From assembly GCF_900458435.1 (NCBI RefSeq), contig NZ_UHCT01000001.1, positions 1-64,000 on the forward strand: a stretch of 64,000 nucleotides of DNA, given 5' to 3'. How positions within the stretch are numbered: position 1 is the first letter of the stretch; each line of letters opens with the position of its first letter. The translations under genes were made by a program, and so were the position numbers. The stretch is from Staphylococcus carnosus. GTDB taxonomy: Bacteria > Bacillota > Bacilli > Staphylococcales > Staphylococcaceae. Below the pieces are notes generated by a model. The model made no database searches. It was not told where the DNA came from and worked only from the letters and a program-made list of their open reading frames with translations. Shown one piece after another: positions 1 to 11,127 of the stretch.

Positions 1-1362
1 ATGTCTAAAGAAGAAATTTGGGACAAAGTTCTTGAATTGGCAAAGAACGAATTAACCCCTATTAGCTATAGCACTTGGTTTGAACCGCCAAAAACGGAAT
101 TAATCGATATCCAAGAAAATACAGCTATTATTTTGGTTGAATCAAATTTTGTTCAAGATTTTTTAAAAAAGCAATATACCGATATCATTGCTGATTTAAT
201 TGAAAAAGCAATCGGGACAAAACTGATGCCTAACTTTGTAATTCAAGAAGATTTAACTGAAGACAAGCAAGTGAAAGATTCTGCAAAAGCAAAATCTGAA
301 GCTAAACCCGATGTTCAAGCGCCTCAAAACAGCAGCGAAGATCAATTTAATGTACATAATACATTTGAAACTTTTGTCATCGGTCCCGGCAACCGCTTCC
401 CGCACGCTGCAAGTCTTGCAGTAGCTGAAGCGCCGGCTAAAGCCTATAATCCGCTCTTCATTTATGGAGGCGTTGGTTTAGGAAAAACGCATTTGATGCA
501 TGCGATCGGACATTACGTTTTAGAAAATAATCGCGATGCGAAAGTGATTTATACATCAAGTGAAAAATTCACGAATGAATTCATTAAATCTATTCGCGAT
601 AATGAAACCGAGCAATTCCGTGAAAAATATCGTAATATCGATGTACTTTTGATTGATGATATTCAATTCATCCAAAACAAAGAACAAACACAAGAAGAGT
701 TTTTCCATACTTTCAATGATTTGCATCAAACTGGAAAACAAATTGTCATTTCAAGTGATCGACCACCAAAAGAAATTGCAAAATTAGAAGATCGCTTGCG
801 TTCACGTTTTGAATGGGGACTCATCGTAGACATCACGCCGCCTGATTATGAAACAAGAATGGCAATTTTACAGAAAAAGTTAGAGGAAGAAGATGTGGAT
901 ATCCCACTTGAATCACTCACTTATATTGCGAATCAAATTCAATCCAATATTCGTGAGTTAGAAGGCGCGCTTACGCGAGTTATCGCCTATTCAAGATTAC
1001 AAAACGAAGCAATCACAACTGAACTGACTGCTGAAGCATTGAAAGATATTATTCAAACTCCAAAATCCAAAAAAATAACAATTCAAGACATTCAAAAAGT
1101 GGTAGGTCAATACTATAACGTACGTCTTGAAGACTTTGCTGCTAAGAAAAGAACTAAATCCATTGCTTATCCTAGACAGATAGCAATGTATCTTTCTCGA
1201 GAACTTACTGATTTTTCACTTCCGAAAATCGGAGAAGAATTTGGAGGTCGTGATCACACAACCGTGATTCATGCACATATGAAAATTCAAACAGATATGT
1301 CAGAAGATCCTATTTTCAAACAAGAAGTAGAGAATTTAGAAAAAGAAATTCGAAATCAGTAA
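1..1362 (+). CDS. dnaA: Chromosomal replication initiator DnaA
   Basis: DnaA is the AAA+ initiator that binds DnaA boxes at oriC and opens the duplex for helicase loading. The 453-residue product has the usual order: N-terminal DnaB-contact domain, a variable linker (about residues 80-118), the AAA+ core with Walker [10 protein letters not shown] (Lys162) and Walker B LLIDDIQF, then the C-terminal box-binding domain with the [10 protein letters not shown] signature near residues 417-427. The gene starts at base 1, so its promoter and ribosome site lie outside the window. It is followed by an intergenic origin and dnaN, the standard Firmicute order. Intact and of normal length. Confidence 0.98.
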   Translation: MSKEEIWDKVLELAKNELTPISYSTWFEPPKTELIDIQENTAIILVESNFVQDFLKKQYTDIIADLIEKAIGTKLMPNFVIQEDLTEDKQVKDSAKAKSEAKPDVQAPQNSSEDQFNVHNTFETFVIGPGNRFPHAASLAVAEAPAKAYNPLFIYGGVGLGKTHLMHAIGHYVLENNRDAKVIYTSSEKFTNEFIKSIRDNETEQFREKYRNIDVLLIDDIQFIQNKEQTQEEFFHTFNDLHQTGKQIVISSDRPPKEIAKLEDRLRSRFEWGLIVDITPPDYETRMAILQKKLEEEDVDIPLESLTYIANQIQSNIRELEGALTRVIAYSRLQNEAITTELTAEALKDIIQTPKSKKITIQDIQKVVGQYYNVRLEDFAAKKRTKSIAYPRQIAMYLSRELTDFSLPKIGEEFGGRDHTTVIHAHMKIQTDMSEDPIFKQEVENLEKEIRNQ

Positions 1363-1463
1363 ACAAAATAAATGTTTTACTAAAAAACGGGGTAAAATTG
1401 AATGGAAATCAGAAACTGTTATATGACAGTCAATAAAAATCAATTGGGGATAATGTTAAAAAG

Positions 1464-1563
1464 TTATACACACCATGCACAGTTTATCCACATGTGAATA
1501 ACTTCGTATCTCAAGGTTTTTCTGAGTTATCCACTAATCCACAGCCCCTACTACTATTACTAC
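1464..1563 (+). other. oriC: oriC: DnaA boxes, GC-rich step and DnaA-trio element
   Basis: The dnaA-dnaN gap holds a compact origin. DnaA boxes are TTATACACA (1464-1472), TTATCCACA (1484-1492), TGTGAATAA in inverted orientation (1493-1501), TTATCCACT (1527-1535) and TAATCCACA (1535-1543). The last box is followed by CAGCCCC and then a run of CTA/TTA triplets at 1548-1563, matching the DnaA-trio element described for Bacillus subtilis. An AT-rich stretch (1565-1595), the likely unwinding site, comes next. Placement and layout are seen directly; function is inferred from the B. subtilis model. Confidence 0.93.
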
Positions 1564-1616
1564 GGTTTTAAAACCTATATAATTAATTTATAAACGACTG
1601 GAAGGAGTTTAATAAA

Positions 1617-2753
1617 ATGATGGAATTCACGATTCGAAGAGATTATTTCATAAACCAATTAAACGACACATTAAAAGCAATTTCACCAAGAACAACATTA
1701 CCTATTTTGACAGGTATTAAAATCGACGCTAAAGAAGATGAAGTGATTCTTACAGGATCAGACTCAGAAATCTCAATTGAAATTTCAATACCAAAACAAG
1801 TTGATGGCGAAGACATTGTCACTATTTCAGAGACAGGTTCAGTAGTACTTCCTGGTCGTTTCTTTGTAGATATTATTAAAAAATTACCAGGAAAAGATGT
1901 TAAACTTTCAACAAATGCACAATTCCAAACTTTAATCACATCAGGTCATTCTGAATTTAACTTAAGCGGATTAGATCCAGATCAATATCCATTATTGCCG
2001 CAGGTTTCACAAGATGACGCTATCCAATTACCGATTAAAGTCTTGAAAAACGTGATTGCGCAAACAAACTTCGCTGTGTCCACCTCAGAAACACGGCCAG
2101 TTTTAACTGGTGTGAACTGGTTGATTCAAGATAATGAATTAATATGCACTGCTACAGATTCACACCGCTTGGCTGTAAGAAAATTAAAATTAGAAGACGA
2201 AGATATCGATAACAAAAATGTCATCATTCCAGGTAAAGCATTAGCTGAGTTGAACAAAATCGTTTCTGACTCAGAAGATGACATCAATATTTTCTTTGCT
2301 TCTAACCAAGTATTATTCAAAGTCGGACACATTAATTTCATTTCACGTCTGCTTGAAGGACATTATCCAGATACATCTCGTTTGTTCCCTGAAAACTATG
2401 AAACAAAAATTGAGATGAGCAACAGTGATTTCTATCACGCTATTGATCGTGCATCACTACTTGCACGTGAAGGCGGCAATAACGTTATTAAATTAAGTAC
2501 TGGTAATGAAGAAGTTGAACTTTCTTCTACTTCACCAGAAATCGGTACTGTAAAAGAAGATGTTAATGCTAATGATGTTGAAGGCAGCAACTTAAAAATT
2601 TCATTCAACTCTAAATACATGATGGATGCCTTAAAAGCAATCGACAGTGACGAAGTTGAAGTTGAATTCTTCGGTACGATGAAACCATTTACGTTAAAAC
2701 CGAAAGAGGACGATTCAGTTGTTCAATTAATTCTTCCAATCAGAACATATTAA
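1617..2753 (+). CDS. dnaN: DNA polymerase III beta sliding clamp DnaN
   Basis: The beta clamp is a ring-shaped homodimer that tethers DNA polymerase III to DNA. The 378-residue protein spans the three clamp folds and ends in the family's C-terminal motif with LILPIRTY. GGAAGGAG (about 1601-1608) precedes two adjacent ATG codons (1617 and 1620); either could serve, with the second giving MEFTIRR. It lies directly downstream of oriC and ends before a strong terminator, so it can be expressed with dnaA or from its own promoter. Normal length. Confidence 0.97.
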   Translation: MMEFTIRRDYFINQLNDTLKAISPRTTLPILTGIKIDAKEDEVILTGSDSEISIEISIPKQVDGEDIVTISETGSVVLPGRFFVDIIKKLPGKDVKLSTNAQFQTLITSGHSEFNLSGLDPDQYPLLPQVSQDDAIQLPIKVLKNVIAQTNFAVSTSETRPVLTGVNWLIQDNELICTATDSHRLAVRKLKLEDEDIDNKNVIIPGKALAELNKIVSDSEDDINIFFASNQVLFKVGHINFISRLLEGHYPDTSRLFPENYETKIEMSNSDFYHAIDRASLLAREGGNNVIKLSTGNEEVELSSTSPEIGTVKEDVNANDVEGSNLKISFNSKYMMDALKAIDSDEVEVEFFGTMKPFTLKPKEDDSVVQLILPIRTY

Positions 2754-2782
2754 TTTACCAAAATAAAAGGTGACACCATTTA

Positions 2783-2825
2783 AAAATAAGCAGAAATCCA
2801 AGTCGGGTTTCTGCTTATTTTATTT
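2783..2825 (+). terminator. Terminator after dnaN
   Basis: A 14-base perfect stem (AAAATAAGCAGAAA with TTTCTGCTTATTTT) closes a short loop and is followed by a T-rich run. It separates dnaA-dnaN from the yaaA-recF-gyrBA genes. Confidence 0.88.
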
Positions 2826-3116
2826 TTATAGCTGATTCATTTTGAAATTAAAGATAAAAATCAATTTTAAAGTATCTCAGAGAACGCTGAACGCGTTTAA
2901 ATTATTTGTTGGATAAAAATATCGTCTTTAAATCAAAAATCAATGACACCTTTTAAAATGCAAAATTCTGCTATGGACTCTGTGAAATCTACACTTTCTG
3001 CAAAAAGTTGAAAATTATATGCAAAACTACCTAGAAACTAGCCTCTAATACATGAAATTTATGACAAAAAAAGGTATAATATATTAATGACCTTATAAAG
3101 AAATGGAGTGAGTAAA
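2826..3116. other. Intergenic stretch before yaaA
   Basis: AT-rich non-coding DNA between the dnaN terminator and yaaA. The only clear signal is TATAAT at 3075-3080, about 42 bases before the yaaA start. No convincing -35 box is seen at normal spacing, so this is a weak promoter call. No gene or repeat is visible. Confidence 0.5.
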
Positions 3117-3341
3117 TTGGTTGAAAAAATCATAGTTGAAGGTGAAATTACTTTAGGACAATTTTTGAAAACTGAAGGAATTATTGAATCTGGCGGACAA
3201 GCAAAATGGTTTTTAAAAGAATTTGATGTTTATTTGAATGGCGAACGTGAAACACGTCGCGGCAAAAAACTAGAAGATGGTGATCAAATCGACATTCCTG
3301 AAGTTGGTTCATTTGTAATTGCTCAACAAGGTGACCAATGA
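3117..3341 (+). CDS. yaaA: S4-domain RNA-binding protein YaaA
   Basis: A small S4-like RNA-binding protein (74 residues) of the YaaA/RlbA type, always found just before recF in Firmicutes. The motif [10 protein letters not shown] followed by [15 protein letters not shown] is the S4 fold signature. It probably binds structured RNA, perhaps rRNA; the exact role is unsettled. TTG at 3117 is chosen because GGAG (3104-3107) lies 9 bases upstream. The in-frame GTG at 3108 touches the ribosome site and is too close. Its stop overlaps the recF start (ATGA, 3338-3341), implying translational coupling. Confidence 0.9.
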   Translation: MVEKIIVEGEITLGQFLKTEGIIESGGQAKWFLKEFDVYLNGERETRRGKKLEDGDQIDIPEVGSFVIAQQGDQ

Positions 3342-4450
3342 AATTAAACGCACTCCAGCTTGAAAATTATAGAAATTACGAAGAAGTTGTATTGGATTGC
3401 CATCCTGACGTCAATATTTTGATTGGAGAAAACGCACAAGGCAAAACCAACTTGCTCGAATCAATTTACACACTTGCACTGGCTAAAAGTCATCGTACTT
3501 CAAATGACAAAGAGCTCATACGTTTTAACGCTGAGTATGCTAAAATAGAAGGTGAGCTGAGTTATAGACACGGCAAGATGCCATTAACGATGTTTATAAC
3601 TAAAAAAGGCAAGAAGGTTAAAGTAAATCACTTGGAACAACATCGTCTGACTCAATATGTCGGGCACTTGAATGTTGTTCTTTTTGCCCCAGAAGACTTA
3701 AATATCGTAAAAGGGTCGCCTCAAGTGCGACGTCGATTTATCGATATGGAACTGGGGCAGATTTCTGCAGTGTATCTGAACGACTTGTCTCAATATCAGC
3801 GCATTTTAAAACAAAAGAATAATTACTTGAAACAATTGCAAATGAAACAAAAGACCGATCGTACGATGTTAGAAGTCTTAAATCAGCAATTTGCAGAGTA
3901 TGCGCTGAAAATCACGTTGAAGCGCGTGCATTTCATCAATGAGTTGGAAACACTAGCAAAACCGATTCATTCAAGTATCACTGATGAACGTGAAACTTTG
4001 GATCTTGAATACAGACCAAGTTTAAAACTTTCAGAAGAAACGGATGAAGCAAAACTTTACGAAGAAGTGCAAAAGCTTTTACAAGACAATATGGAACGCG
4101 AAATAGAACGCGGTGTGGCACTTTATGGACCTCACCGTGATGATTTGGGTTTTAAGGTTAATGAAATGGATGCGCAAACGTATGGATCTCAAGGTCAGCA
4201 GCGTACAACAGCGTTATCTATCAAGTTGGCTGAAATCGAATTAATCAATATCGAAGTAGGCGAATACCCAATCTTATTGCTGGATGATGTATTAAGTGAA
4301 TTAGATGACTCCCGTCAGACTCACCTATTAAGTACTATTCAAGATAAGGTGCAGACATTTGTTACTACAACATCTGTCGAAGGTATCGACCACGAAATTA
4401 TGAAACATGCAAAACTTTACCGAATAAATCAAGGTGAAATTATCAAGTGA
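3338..4450 (+). CDS. recF: DNA replication and repair protein RecF
   Basis: RecF is an SMC-like ATPase that helps load RecA at single-strand gaps together with RecO and RecR. The 370-residue product has Walker [10 protein letters not shown] near residues 30-38, the ABC signature region YGSQGQQRT near residues 285-293, and Walker [12 protein letters not shown] near residues 308-318. It overlaps yaaA by four bases and is followed almost at once by gyrB, so yaaA-recF-gyrB-gyrA is likely one transcript. Length and motifs are normal. Confidence 0.97.
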   Translation: MKLNALQLENYRNYEEVVLDCHPDVNILIGENAQGKTNLLESIYTLALAKSHRTSNDKELIRFNAEYAKIEGELSYRHGKMPLTMFITKKGKKVKVNHLEQHRLTQYVGHLNVVLFAPEDLNIVKGSPQVRRRFIDMELGQISAVYLNDLSQYQRILKQKNNYLKQLQMKQKTDRTMLEVLNQQFAEYALKITLKRVHFINELETLAKPIHSSITDERETLDLEYRPSLKLSEETDEAKLYEEVQKLLQDNMEREIERGVALYGPHRDDLGFKVNEMDAQTYGSQGQQRTTALSIKLAEIELINIEVGEYPILLLDDVLSELDDSRQTHLLSTIQDKVQTFVTTTSVEGIDHEIMKHAKLYRINQGEIIK

Positions 4451-4471
4451 TAGAAAGTGAAGGTGGAAGCA

Positions 4472-6394
4472 TTGTCAGATGTGAACAACACGGAAAATTA
4501 TGGTGCTGGACAAATTCAAGTTTTAGAAGGACTTGAAGCGGTTCGTAAGCGACCAGGTATGTATATTGGTTCAACTTCAGAAAGAGGTCTGCACCATTTA
4601 GTTTGGGAAATTGTGGACAATAGTATTGACGAAGCATTAGCTGGCTATGCTGATAAAATCGAAGTCATTATCGAAAAAGATAATTGGATTCGAGTAACAG
4701 ATAACGGACGTGGTATTCCTGTTGATATTCAAGAAAAAATGGGACGTCCTGCAGTTGAAGTTATCTTAACTGTTTTACATGCCGGAGGTAAATTCGGCGG
4801 CGGCGGATACAAAGTTTCAGGTGGATTGCATGGTGTAGGTTCATCTGTTGTAAACGCACTATCAGAAGACTTAGAAGTCTATGTTCACCGAAATAATAAA
4901 ATTTATAATCAAGCTTATAAACGCGGTATTCCGCAATATGATTTGAAAGTCATCGGCGAAACAGAACATAACGGTACAGAAATCCGTTTCAAAGCCGATC
5001 CTGAAATTTTTACAGAAACAACGACTTACCAATACGAAGTATTACAAAAACGTATTAGAGAATTGGCTTTCTTGAATAAAGGCATTCAAATCTCTTTACG
5101 TGATGAACGTGATGAAGATAATATTCGCGAAGATTCATACCACTATGAAGGCGGTATTAAGTCTTACGTAGAATTATTGAATGAAAATAAAGAACCTTTA
5201 TTTGATGAACCTGTATATGTTCATGATCGTAAAGATGATGTAGAAGTTGAAATCGCAATTCAATATAATAGCGGCTTCACAACAAACTTATTATCTTATG
5301 CGAATAACATTCACACTTACGAAGGCGGAACGCATGAAGATGGCTTCAAACGCGCCTTAACACGTGTGTTAAACAGCTATGGTACAAAATCAGGTTTAAT
5401 CAAAGAGGATAAAGAACGTTTGTCTGGTGAAGATACACGTGAAGGTATGACAGCAATTGTCTCAATCAAACACGAAGATCCTCAGTTCGAAGGACAAACA
5501 AAAACAAAACTCGGCAACTCTGAAGTACGTCAGATTGTAGACAGACTTTCCGCTGAAGATATGGAACGTTTCTTGTATGAACATCCGCAAGTTGCACGTA
5601 TTATTATCGAAAAAGGTCTGATGGCTTCTCGTGCACGTATTGCAGCTAAAAAAGCACGTGAAGTAACACGTAGAAAATCTGCTTTAGAAGTTTCCAGCTT
5701 ACCTGGTAAATTAGCAGACTGCTCAAGTAAAAACCCTGAAGAAAGTGAAATCTTCTTAGTCGAAGGTGACTCTGCCGGAGGGTCTACAAAACTTGGACGT
5801 GACTCTAGAACACAAGCGATTTTACCATTGCGCGGTAAGATCTTGAACGTTGAAAAATCACGCTTAGACAGAATTTTAAATAATAATGAAATCCGCTCAA
5901 TGATTACTGCATTCGGTACAGGAATCGGCGGAGAATTTGATATTTCTAAAGCACGTTATCATAAAATCGTTATTATGACAGATGCCGATGTCGACGGTGC
6001 CCATATCAGAACACTCTTGTTAACATTCTTCTACCGCTTTATGCGCCCGTTGATTGAAGCAGGATATGTTTATATTGCACAGCCGCCATTGTTCAAATTG
6101 ACACAAGGCAAACAAAAATATTATGTCTTCAACGAAAGAGAATTGGAAAAATTAAAATCAGAATTGAAACCAACACCAAAATGGTCAATCTCTCGTTATA
6201 AAGGTTTAGGAGAAATGGATGCTGACCAATTATGGGAAACAACAATGAACCCAGAACACCGTTCAATGCTTCAAGTTACATTAGAAGATGCGATTGAAGC
6301 GGATACGACATTTGAAATGTTGATGGGCGATGTGGTTGAAAATCGTAGACAATTCATCGAAGACAACGCTGTATATGCGAACTTGGATTTCTAA
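4472..6394 (+). CDS. gyrB: DNA gyrase subunit B
   Basis: GyrB is the ATPase subunit of gyrase and pairs with GyrA to introduce negative supercoils. A GHKL ATP-binding domain comes first ([29 protein letters not shown]). The transducer domain follows, then the TOPRIM metal site with EGDSAGGS and DADVDGAHI, and a C-terminal GyrA-contact region. The start is taken at TTG 4472, because AAGGTGG (4460-4466) lies five bases upstream; in-frame GTG codons at 4457 and 4463 are alternatives giving up to five more residues. The protein is intact at 640 residues and lies just after recF. Confidence 0.97.
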   Translation: MSDVNNTENYGAGQIQVLEGLEAVRKRPGMYIGSTSERGLHHLVWEIVDNSIDEALAGYADKIEVIIEKDNWIRVTDNGRGIPVDIQEKMGRPAVEVILTVLHAGGKFGGGGYKVSGGLHGVGSSVVNALSEDLEVYVHRNNKIYNQAYKRGIPQYDLKVIGETEHNGTEIRFKADPEIFTETTTYQYEVLQKRIRELAFLNKGIQISLRDERDEDNIREDSYHYEGGIKSYVELLNENKEPLFDEPVYVHDRKDDVEVEIAIQYNSGFTTNLLSYANNIHTYEGGTHEDGFKRALTRVLNSYGTKSGLIKEDKERLSGEDTREGMTAIVSIKHEDPQFEGQTKTKLGNSEVRQIVDRLSAEDMERFLYEHPQVARIIIEKGLMASRARIAAKKAREVTRRKSALEVSSLPGKLADCSSKNPEESEIFLVEGDSAGGSTKLGRDSRTQAILPLRGKILNVEKSRLDRILNNNEIRSMITAFGTGIGGEFDISKARYHKIVIMTDADVDGAHIRTLLLTFFYRFMRPLIEAGYVYIAQPPLFKLTQGKQKYYVFNERELEKLKSELKPTPKWSISRYKGLGEMDADQLWETTMNPEHRSMLQVTLEDAIEADTTFEMLMGDVVENRRQFIEDNAVYANLDF

Positions 6395-6440
6395 TTTTGA
6401 AATACAGCAACGGAATTAATAACTTAAGGAGGAATTCTTG

Positions 6441-9119
6441 ATGGCTGAATATCCTGAATCAAGAATAATTGAACGAAACATCAGTAACGAGATGCGTGAA
6501 TCGTTTTTAGATTATGCGATGAGTGTAATCGTATCTCGTGCTTTGCCAGACGTCAGAGATGGTTTGAAACCAGTACATCGTCGTATTTTGTATGGTTTGA
6601 ACGAACAAGGAATGACGCCTGATAAACCGTATAAAAAATCTGCACGTATTGTTGGGGATGTAATGGGTAAATATCACCCTCACGGTGACTCTTCTATTTA
6701 CGAAGCTATGGTACGTATGGCACAGGATTTCAGCTATCGTTACCCTCTTGTTGATGGACAAGGGAACTTCGGTTCAATGGATGGTGATGGTGCAGCCGCA
6801 ATGCGTTATACAGAAGCACGTATGACAAAACTTGCGACAGAATTACTAAGAGATATCAATAAAGATACAATTGATTTTATTGATAACTACGATGGTACTG
6901 AAAGAGAGCCGGCAGTCTTACCTGCTCGTTTCCCTAACTTGCTTGTTAACGGTGCTTCAGGTATCGCAGTAGGTATGGCAACGAACATTCCGCCTCACAA
7001 CATGACAGAAGTAATTAACGGGGTATTAAGTTTAAGTCATAATCCAGATATCACAATCAGTGAATTGATGGAAGACATCCAAGGTCCTGACTTCCCAACA
7101 GCAGGATTGATTTTAGGAAAAAGCGGTATTCGTCGTGCTTATGAAACAGGACGCGGTTCGATTCAAATGCGTGCTCGTGCTGAAATCGAAGAACGTGGCG
7201 GCGGTCGCCAACGTATCGTTGTTTCTGAAATCCCATTCCAAGTTAATAAAGCACGTATGATTGAAAAAATTGCAGAATTAGCGCGTGAGAAAAAAGTAGA
7301 CGGCATTACAGATTTACGTGATGAAACAAGTTTACGTACAGGCGTACGTGTTGTGATTGATATCCGTAAAGATGCAAATGCGAGCGTTATTCTTAATAAT
7401 TTATACAAATTGACACCACTACAAACATCATTTGGTGTGAATATGATTGCTTTAATCAATGGCAGACCAAAATTAATCAATTTGAAAGAAGCTTTAGTTG
7501 AGTATTTAGAACATCAAAAAGTCGTAGTTCGCAGACGTACTGAATACAACTTGAAAAAAGCTGAAGATCGTGCGCATATCTTAGAAGGTTTAAGAATTGC
7601 GTTAGACCATATCGATGAGATTATTTCAACAATCCGTGAATCTGAAACAGATAAAGAAGCAATGGAACGCTTGCAAGGCCGTTTCAAATTATCTGAACGC
7701 CAAGCGCAAGCTATCTTAGATATGCGTTTAAGACGTTTAACAGGTTTAGAACGCGATAAGATTGAATCTGAATATAACGAGTTAATCGCTTATATCGAAG
7801 AGTTGAGAGCTATTTTGGCTGATGAAGAAAAATTACTAGAACTTGTTCGAGAAGAATTAACTGAAGTCAGAGAACGCTTCGGAGACGAACGCCGTTCTGA
7901 AATCCAACTTGGCGGTTTAGACCAAATTGAAGATGAAGACTTAATTCCAGAAGAACAAATTGTTATTACATTAAGTCACAATAACTATATTAAACGTCTT
8001 CCGGTTTCAACTTATCGTGCACAAAACAGAGGCGGTCGCGGTGTTCAAGGTATGAATACTTTAGAAGAAGATTTCGTGAGCCAAATCGTTACAATGAGTA
8101 CTCACGATAATGTCTTATTCTTTACGAATAAAGGCCGTGTTTATAAATTGAAAGGTTATGAAGTGCCGGAACTCTCACGTCAGTCTAAAGGTATTCCGGT
8201 TATTAACGCAATCGAATTAGAAAATGATGAATCAATCAGTACGATGATTGCGGTAAATGACCTTGAAAAAGAAGATGCTTACTTAGTATTTGCGACTAAG
8301 AATGGTATCGTAAAACGTTCATCACTCAGCAACTTCTCACACATTAATCGTAATGGTAAAATTGCAATCAACTTCAGAGATGAAGATGAGTTAGTAGCAG
8401 TTCGTCTTACTGACGGTACTAAAGACGTCTTACTTGGAACATCACACGCTTCATTGATTCGCTTTAAAGAATCTAAATTACGTCCATTAGGCCGTACAGC
8501 AGCTGGTGTGAAAGGTATTACATTACGTGAAGGCGATGAACTTGTCGGCTTAGCAGTAGCAACTGAAGACAGTGAAGATGAAGTCTTAGTTGTAACTGAA
8601 AATGGTTACGGAAAACGTACACCGCTTAATGAATACCGTATTTCAAACCGAGGCGGTAAAGGTATTAAAACTGCGACAATCACTGAGAAAAATGGTGATA
8701 TCGTCTGCATCACAACTGTGACTGGCGAAGAAGATATTATGATTGTAACGAACCAAGGTGTAATCATCCGAATTGATGTAGACGACATTTCTCAAAATGG
8801 ACGTGCTGCACAAGGTGTTCGTCTTATCCGTTTAGGTGAAGAACAATTTGTTTCTACTGTCGCAAAAGTACAAGAAGATCTTGAAGATGAGCTAGAAGGA
8901 ACATCGGATAGCGAAACTCCTGGTGAAGGTGAAGCAACAGTTTCAGTTGAAGAACATGTTGTTGAAACTGATGATGAGGGACAAACAATCCATACTGAAG
9001 TCGATGAAACAGTTGATGAAGATGGAGAAAAAGAAGAATTAAGACAAGACTTTATGGACCGCGTCAATGAAGATATCGAAAGTGCGGATCATGAAGATGA
9101 TGAAAACGATGAAGAATAA
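6441..9119 (+). CDS. gyrA: DNA gyrase subunit A
   Basis: GyrA is the DNA-cutting and rejoining subunit of gyrase. The catalytic Tyr123 lies in [11 protein letters not shown]. The quinolone-determining region reads GDSSIYEA, with Ser84, Ser85 and Glu88 all in the susceptible form. The C-terminal beta-pinwheel carries the GyrA box QNRGGRG, and the protein ends in a long acidic tail (about residues 815-892) rich in Glu and Asp. AAGGAGG (6426-6432) sits eight bases before ATG 6441, which decides this start over the TTG just before it. Normal for a staphylococcus at 892 residues. Confidence 0.98.
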   Translation: MAEYPESRIIERNISNEMRESFLDYAMSVIVSRALPDVRDGLKPVHRRILYGLNEQGMTPDKPYKKSARIVGDVMGKYHPHGDSSIYEAMVRMAQDFSYRYPLVDGQGNFGSMDGDGAAAMRYTEARMTKLATELLRDINKDTIDFIDNYDGTEREPAVLPARFPNLLVNGASGIAVGMATNIPPHNMTEVINGVLSLSHNPDITISELMEDIQGPDFPTAGLILGKSGIRRAYETGRGSIQMRARAEIEERGGGRQRIVVSEIPFQVNKARMIEKIAELAREKKVDGITDLRDETSLRTGVRVVIDIRKDANASVILNNLYKLTPLQTSFGVNMIALINGRPKLINLKEALVEYLEHQKVVVRRRTEYNLKKAEDRAHILEGLRIALDHIDEIISTIRESETDKEAMERLQGRFKLSERQAQAILDMRLRRLTGLERDKIESEYNELIAYIEELRAILADEEKLLELVREELTEVRERFGDERRSEIQLGGLDQIEDEDLIPEEQIVITLSHNNYIKRLPVSTYRAQNRGGRGVQGMNTLEEDFVSQIVTMSTHDNVLFFTNKGRVYKLKGYEVPELSRQSKGIPVINAIELENDESISTMIAVNDLEKEDAYLVFATKNGIVKRSSLSNFSHINRNGKIAINFRDEDELVAVRLTDGTKDVLLGTSHASLIRFKESKLRPLGRTAAGVKGITLREGDELVGLAVATEDSEDEVLVVTENGYGKRTPLNEYRISNRGGKGIKTATITEKNGDIVCITTVTGEEDIMIVTNQGVIIRIDVDDISQNGRAAQGVRLIRLGEEQFVSTVAKVQEDLEDELEGTSDSETPGEGEATVSVEEHVVETDDEGQTIHTEVDETVDEDGEKEELRQDFMDRVNEDIESADHEDDENDEE

Positions 9120-9130
9120 TAGATAAATGA

Positions 9131-9185
9131 AAAGAAGCTTTCTGCAGTGCTGGTTATCATCAGCAAGCAGAAAGCTTCTTTTTTT
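9131..9185. terminator. Bidirectional terminator between gyrA and nnrD
   Basis: GAAGCTTTCTGC pairs with GCAGAAAGCTTC around a 26-base loop, with a T run on the plus side and A-rich sequence on the other. It serves gyrA and the converging nnrD gene, whose stop codon lies in the T run. Confidence 0.88.
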
Positions 9186-10017
9186 ATGCGTCTTCGCCGT
9201 CTTTTTCTTCTAAACGTTTCATCGCATAAGGAATTTCTTTAATTAAATTGGATGGCGGTACAACATACATATCTTTAGATAAGCATTCGCCAATATAACT
9301 GTGTACATAAGTACCTGTTGTAACAGCATAGTCAAAATCATCAAATTGGCCGACAAAACTTGTGATAATACCAGCAAGTGTGTCACCCATACCACCTGTT
9401 GCCATTGCAGGTGTACCGATATCTAATTTATAAGTTTGATCTTTTAAATAGATTTCAGTGCCGTGTTTTTTCAAAACAACAACACCGCCCATTTCATTAA
9501 CCGCTTCACGGTTACGTTCTTCTGTTTGTTCATCAATAGGAATACCGCTCAAGCGTTCCCATTCCATTTGATGCGGTGTGTAAACGATACGGTGGCATTT
9601 CGGAATATCTAATTTCAATTTACTGATGATTGAAATCGCATCTCCATCAATAATCAAGTTTTGGTGCGGCTGAATATTTTGAAGTAAAATTGTCATCGCA
9701 TTATTACCTTTGAAGTCTTTGCCTAATCCAGGACCAATCAAGATACTGTCCGTCATTTCAACCATTTTTGTTAATTGTTTCGTATCGTTAATGTCTATCA
9801 CCATTGCCTCAGGGCAACGTGAATGGATAGCAGCATGGTTAGTTGGGTGTGTCGCAACGGTAATCAAACCGCTTCCGCTGTAAACACAAGCACGTGCAGC
9901 CATGATAATTGCGCCACCCAAATTCGCATTTCCTCCAATTAAAAGAATCTTACCATAATCACCTTTATGCGTATCATCTTTTCTTTTTGGAATAGATACG
10001 TTATTTAGTATTTCCAC
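9184..10017 (-). CDS. nnrD: ADP-dependent (S)-NAD(P)H-hydrate dehydratase
   Basis: This ribokinase-fold enzyme repairs damaged NADH and NADPH by dehydrating the S-hydrate form at the expense of ADP or ATP. The 277-residue protein shows GKILLIGGNANLGGA at the N-terminus, the GPGLG turn, and the nucleotide site ATGGMGDTLAG near the C-terminus. The start is GTG 10017, six bases after GGAGGG; the in-frame ATG ten codons earlier has no ribosome site. The epimerase partner domain (nnrE) is not fused here. It converges on gyrA, as in S. aureus. Confidence 0.93.
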   Translation of the reverse strand: MEILNNVSIPKRKDDTHKGDYGKILLIGGNANLGGAIIMAARACVYSGSGLITVATHPTNHAAIHSRCPEAMVIDINDTKQLTKMVEMTDSILIGPGLGKDFKGNNAMTILLQNIQPHQNLIIDGDAISIISKLKLDIPKCHRIVYTPHQMEWERLSGIPIDEQTEERNREAVNEMGGVVVLKKHGTEIYLKDQTYKLDIGTPAMATGGMGDTLAGIITSFVGQFDDFDYAVTTGTYVHSYIGECLSKDMYVVPPSNLIKEIPYAMKRLEEKDGEDA

Positions 10018-10201
10018 TACAATCCCTCCATCTTTCTTAAAAATCATTTAATAAGCAATAGACACCTTGTTATAGTTCTCGCTGAATCATTTGTCTTTAT
10101 TCTGCTTTAATTGATAACCCTAAAATTTAAGCACATCTACGAATGGCAGATGAGCTTTTTAAATCGTCGTTAATGTACTTTTTCTTAATGCAATAACTCA
10201 T

Positions 10202-10229
10202 ATTATACCTGTCCCTTGAGTAAGTCAAC
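10202..10229 (-). promoter_or_regulatory. Promoter for nnrD with a long 5' leader
   Basis: On the minus strand TATAAT (10202-10207) is preceded by TTGACT (10223-10228), spaced 15 bases, or GTTGAC spaced 16. The start of transcription would be near 10195, leaving a leader of about 180 bases before the GTG start. The leader contains a small imperfect stem-loop at 10131-10155. The rest of the gap up to 10321 holds nothing else that I can recognise. Confidence 0.6.
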
Positions 10230-10321
10230 ACTAAAACTTAAAGTAAATATTAATACTTTATTAACGATGAAAGAATGTGTGAAAAACGTGATAACGAGTA
10301 GTGTGAAATACATTTGAACAT

Positions 10322-10353
10322 AAAAAAGCCGAAGTCTGGATAAAGACTTCAGC
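10322..10353 (-). terminator. Terminator of the LPDTG surface-protein gene
   Basis: On the minus strand a nine-pair stem (GCTGAAGTC with GACTTCGGC, one G-T pair) is followed by six T residues. It lies 17 bases after the stop codon of the gene. Confidence 0.87.
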
Positions 10354-10370
10354 GCAATAAACAAATTAAA

Positions 10371-10865
10371 TTATTTAAAATGTTTTCTGAATGTGATGAT
10401 TGTACCGAATGCAATGAATAAACCTGCTACGATTGTCATAACAGTTGTATCTGCACTATCTTGTCCAGTATCAGGAAGCGGTTCAATGTTTTGTCTCGGT
10501 TGTGCTTTAGATTCTACAGGTATGCCATGCGTATTTAAGTAGTCTTTTCCCTCTCTCGGAATAATAACTTCGCCATAAGCAGGCTGATCTTTAGCTGCTT
10601 CAATTGTACTTTCAACATAGTCGCGATATGAAGTTTGATAGCTGTTGATAGAACCGATGCCGCCGCCTTCTCCTAAATTAGAACCGTTTAGTCTGGCTTG
10701 CAGCAAATTGTCGTGCTGTGTTTGCCATTCTGAAGGTGTAGCGAGTTGAATGTCTGTTTTTTCGTTATCTTCTGCTGCATCTGCTTGATTGAACAATGAA
10801 GTCGAACTGCCCATGAATAATGAAGTTGCAATGATAGATGAAACAATCAACTTAGAATTCCTCAA
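10371..10865 (-). CDS. Small LPDTG cell-wall-anchored protein, unrecognised
   Basis: A 164-residue sortase substrate I do not recognise. It starts with a signal peptide of about 30 residues ending in NQADAA. A mature region of about 90 residues follows that is free of repeats and has a run of glycines (GEGGGIGS). It ends with LPDTG, a hydrophobic segment and a positively charged tail (FRKHFK). Sortase A should link it to peptidoglycan. TTG 10865 is chosen because AGGAG lies nine bases upstream, giving MRNSKLIVSS. It is divergent from hutH and monocistronic. It is unusually short for a wall-anchored protein, so it may be a small adhesin or enzyme modulator; no function can be assigned. Confidence 0.85.
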   Translation of the reverse strand: MRNSKLIVSSIIATSLFMGSSTSLFNQADAAEDNEKTDIQLATPSEWQTQHDNLLQARLNGSNLGEGGGIGSINSYQTSYRDYVESTIEAAKDQPAYGEVIIPREGKDYLNTHGIPVESKAQPRQNIEPLPDTGQDSADTTVMTIVAGLFIAFGTIITFRKHFK

Positions 10866-11055
10866 TGGATGACACTCCTCTACTTTTTTTGTCACTTGGA
10901 GTGTATCATCAAAAGATATATTATTTGCGTCATTTACAGAATCCATACCATATCATGAAGGAGGATTCATAAACTTAAATACTACTTAAGATAGAAAAGG
11001 TTTTAGCTTGTTAAATTAGTGACGTATTACCATGCTACGGCTTTGCTGAAATCTA

Positions 11056-11084
11056 TTGTCCCTCTCTGAATGTAAGCGTATACT
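11056..11084 (+). promoter_or_regulatory. hutH promoter overlapped by a CcpA cre site
   Basis: TTGTCC (11056-11061) and TATACT (11079-11084) are spaced 17 bases. The sequence at 11070-11084 fits the cre consensus WTGNAANCGNWNNCW at every position and covers the -10 box. CcpA binding here should block transcription in the presence of preferred sugars, as expected for a histidine-degrading gene. Confidence 0.75.
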
Positions 11085-11127
11085 TGTGATAATTGTAAGT
11101 TCTTATTTTACTAAGGGGGTAATTCAA

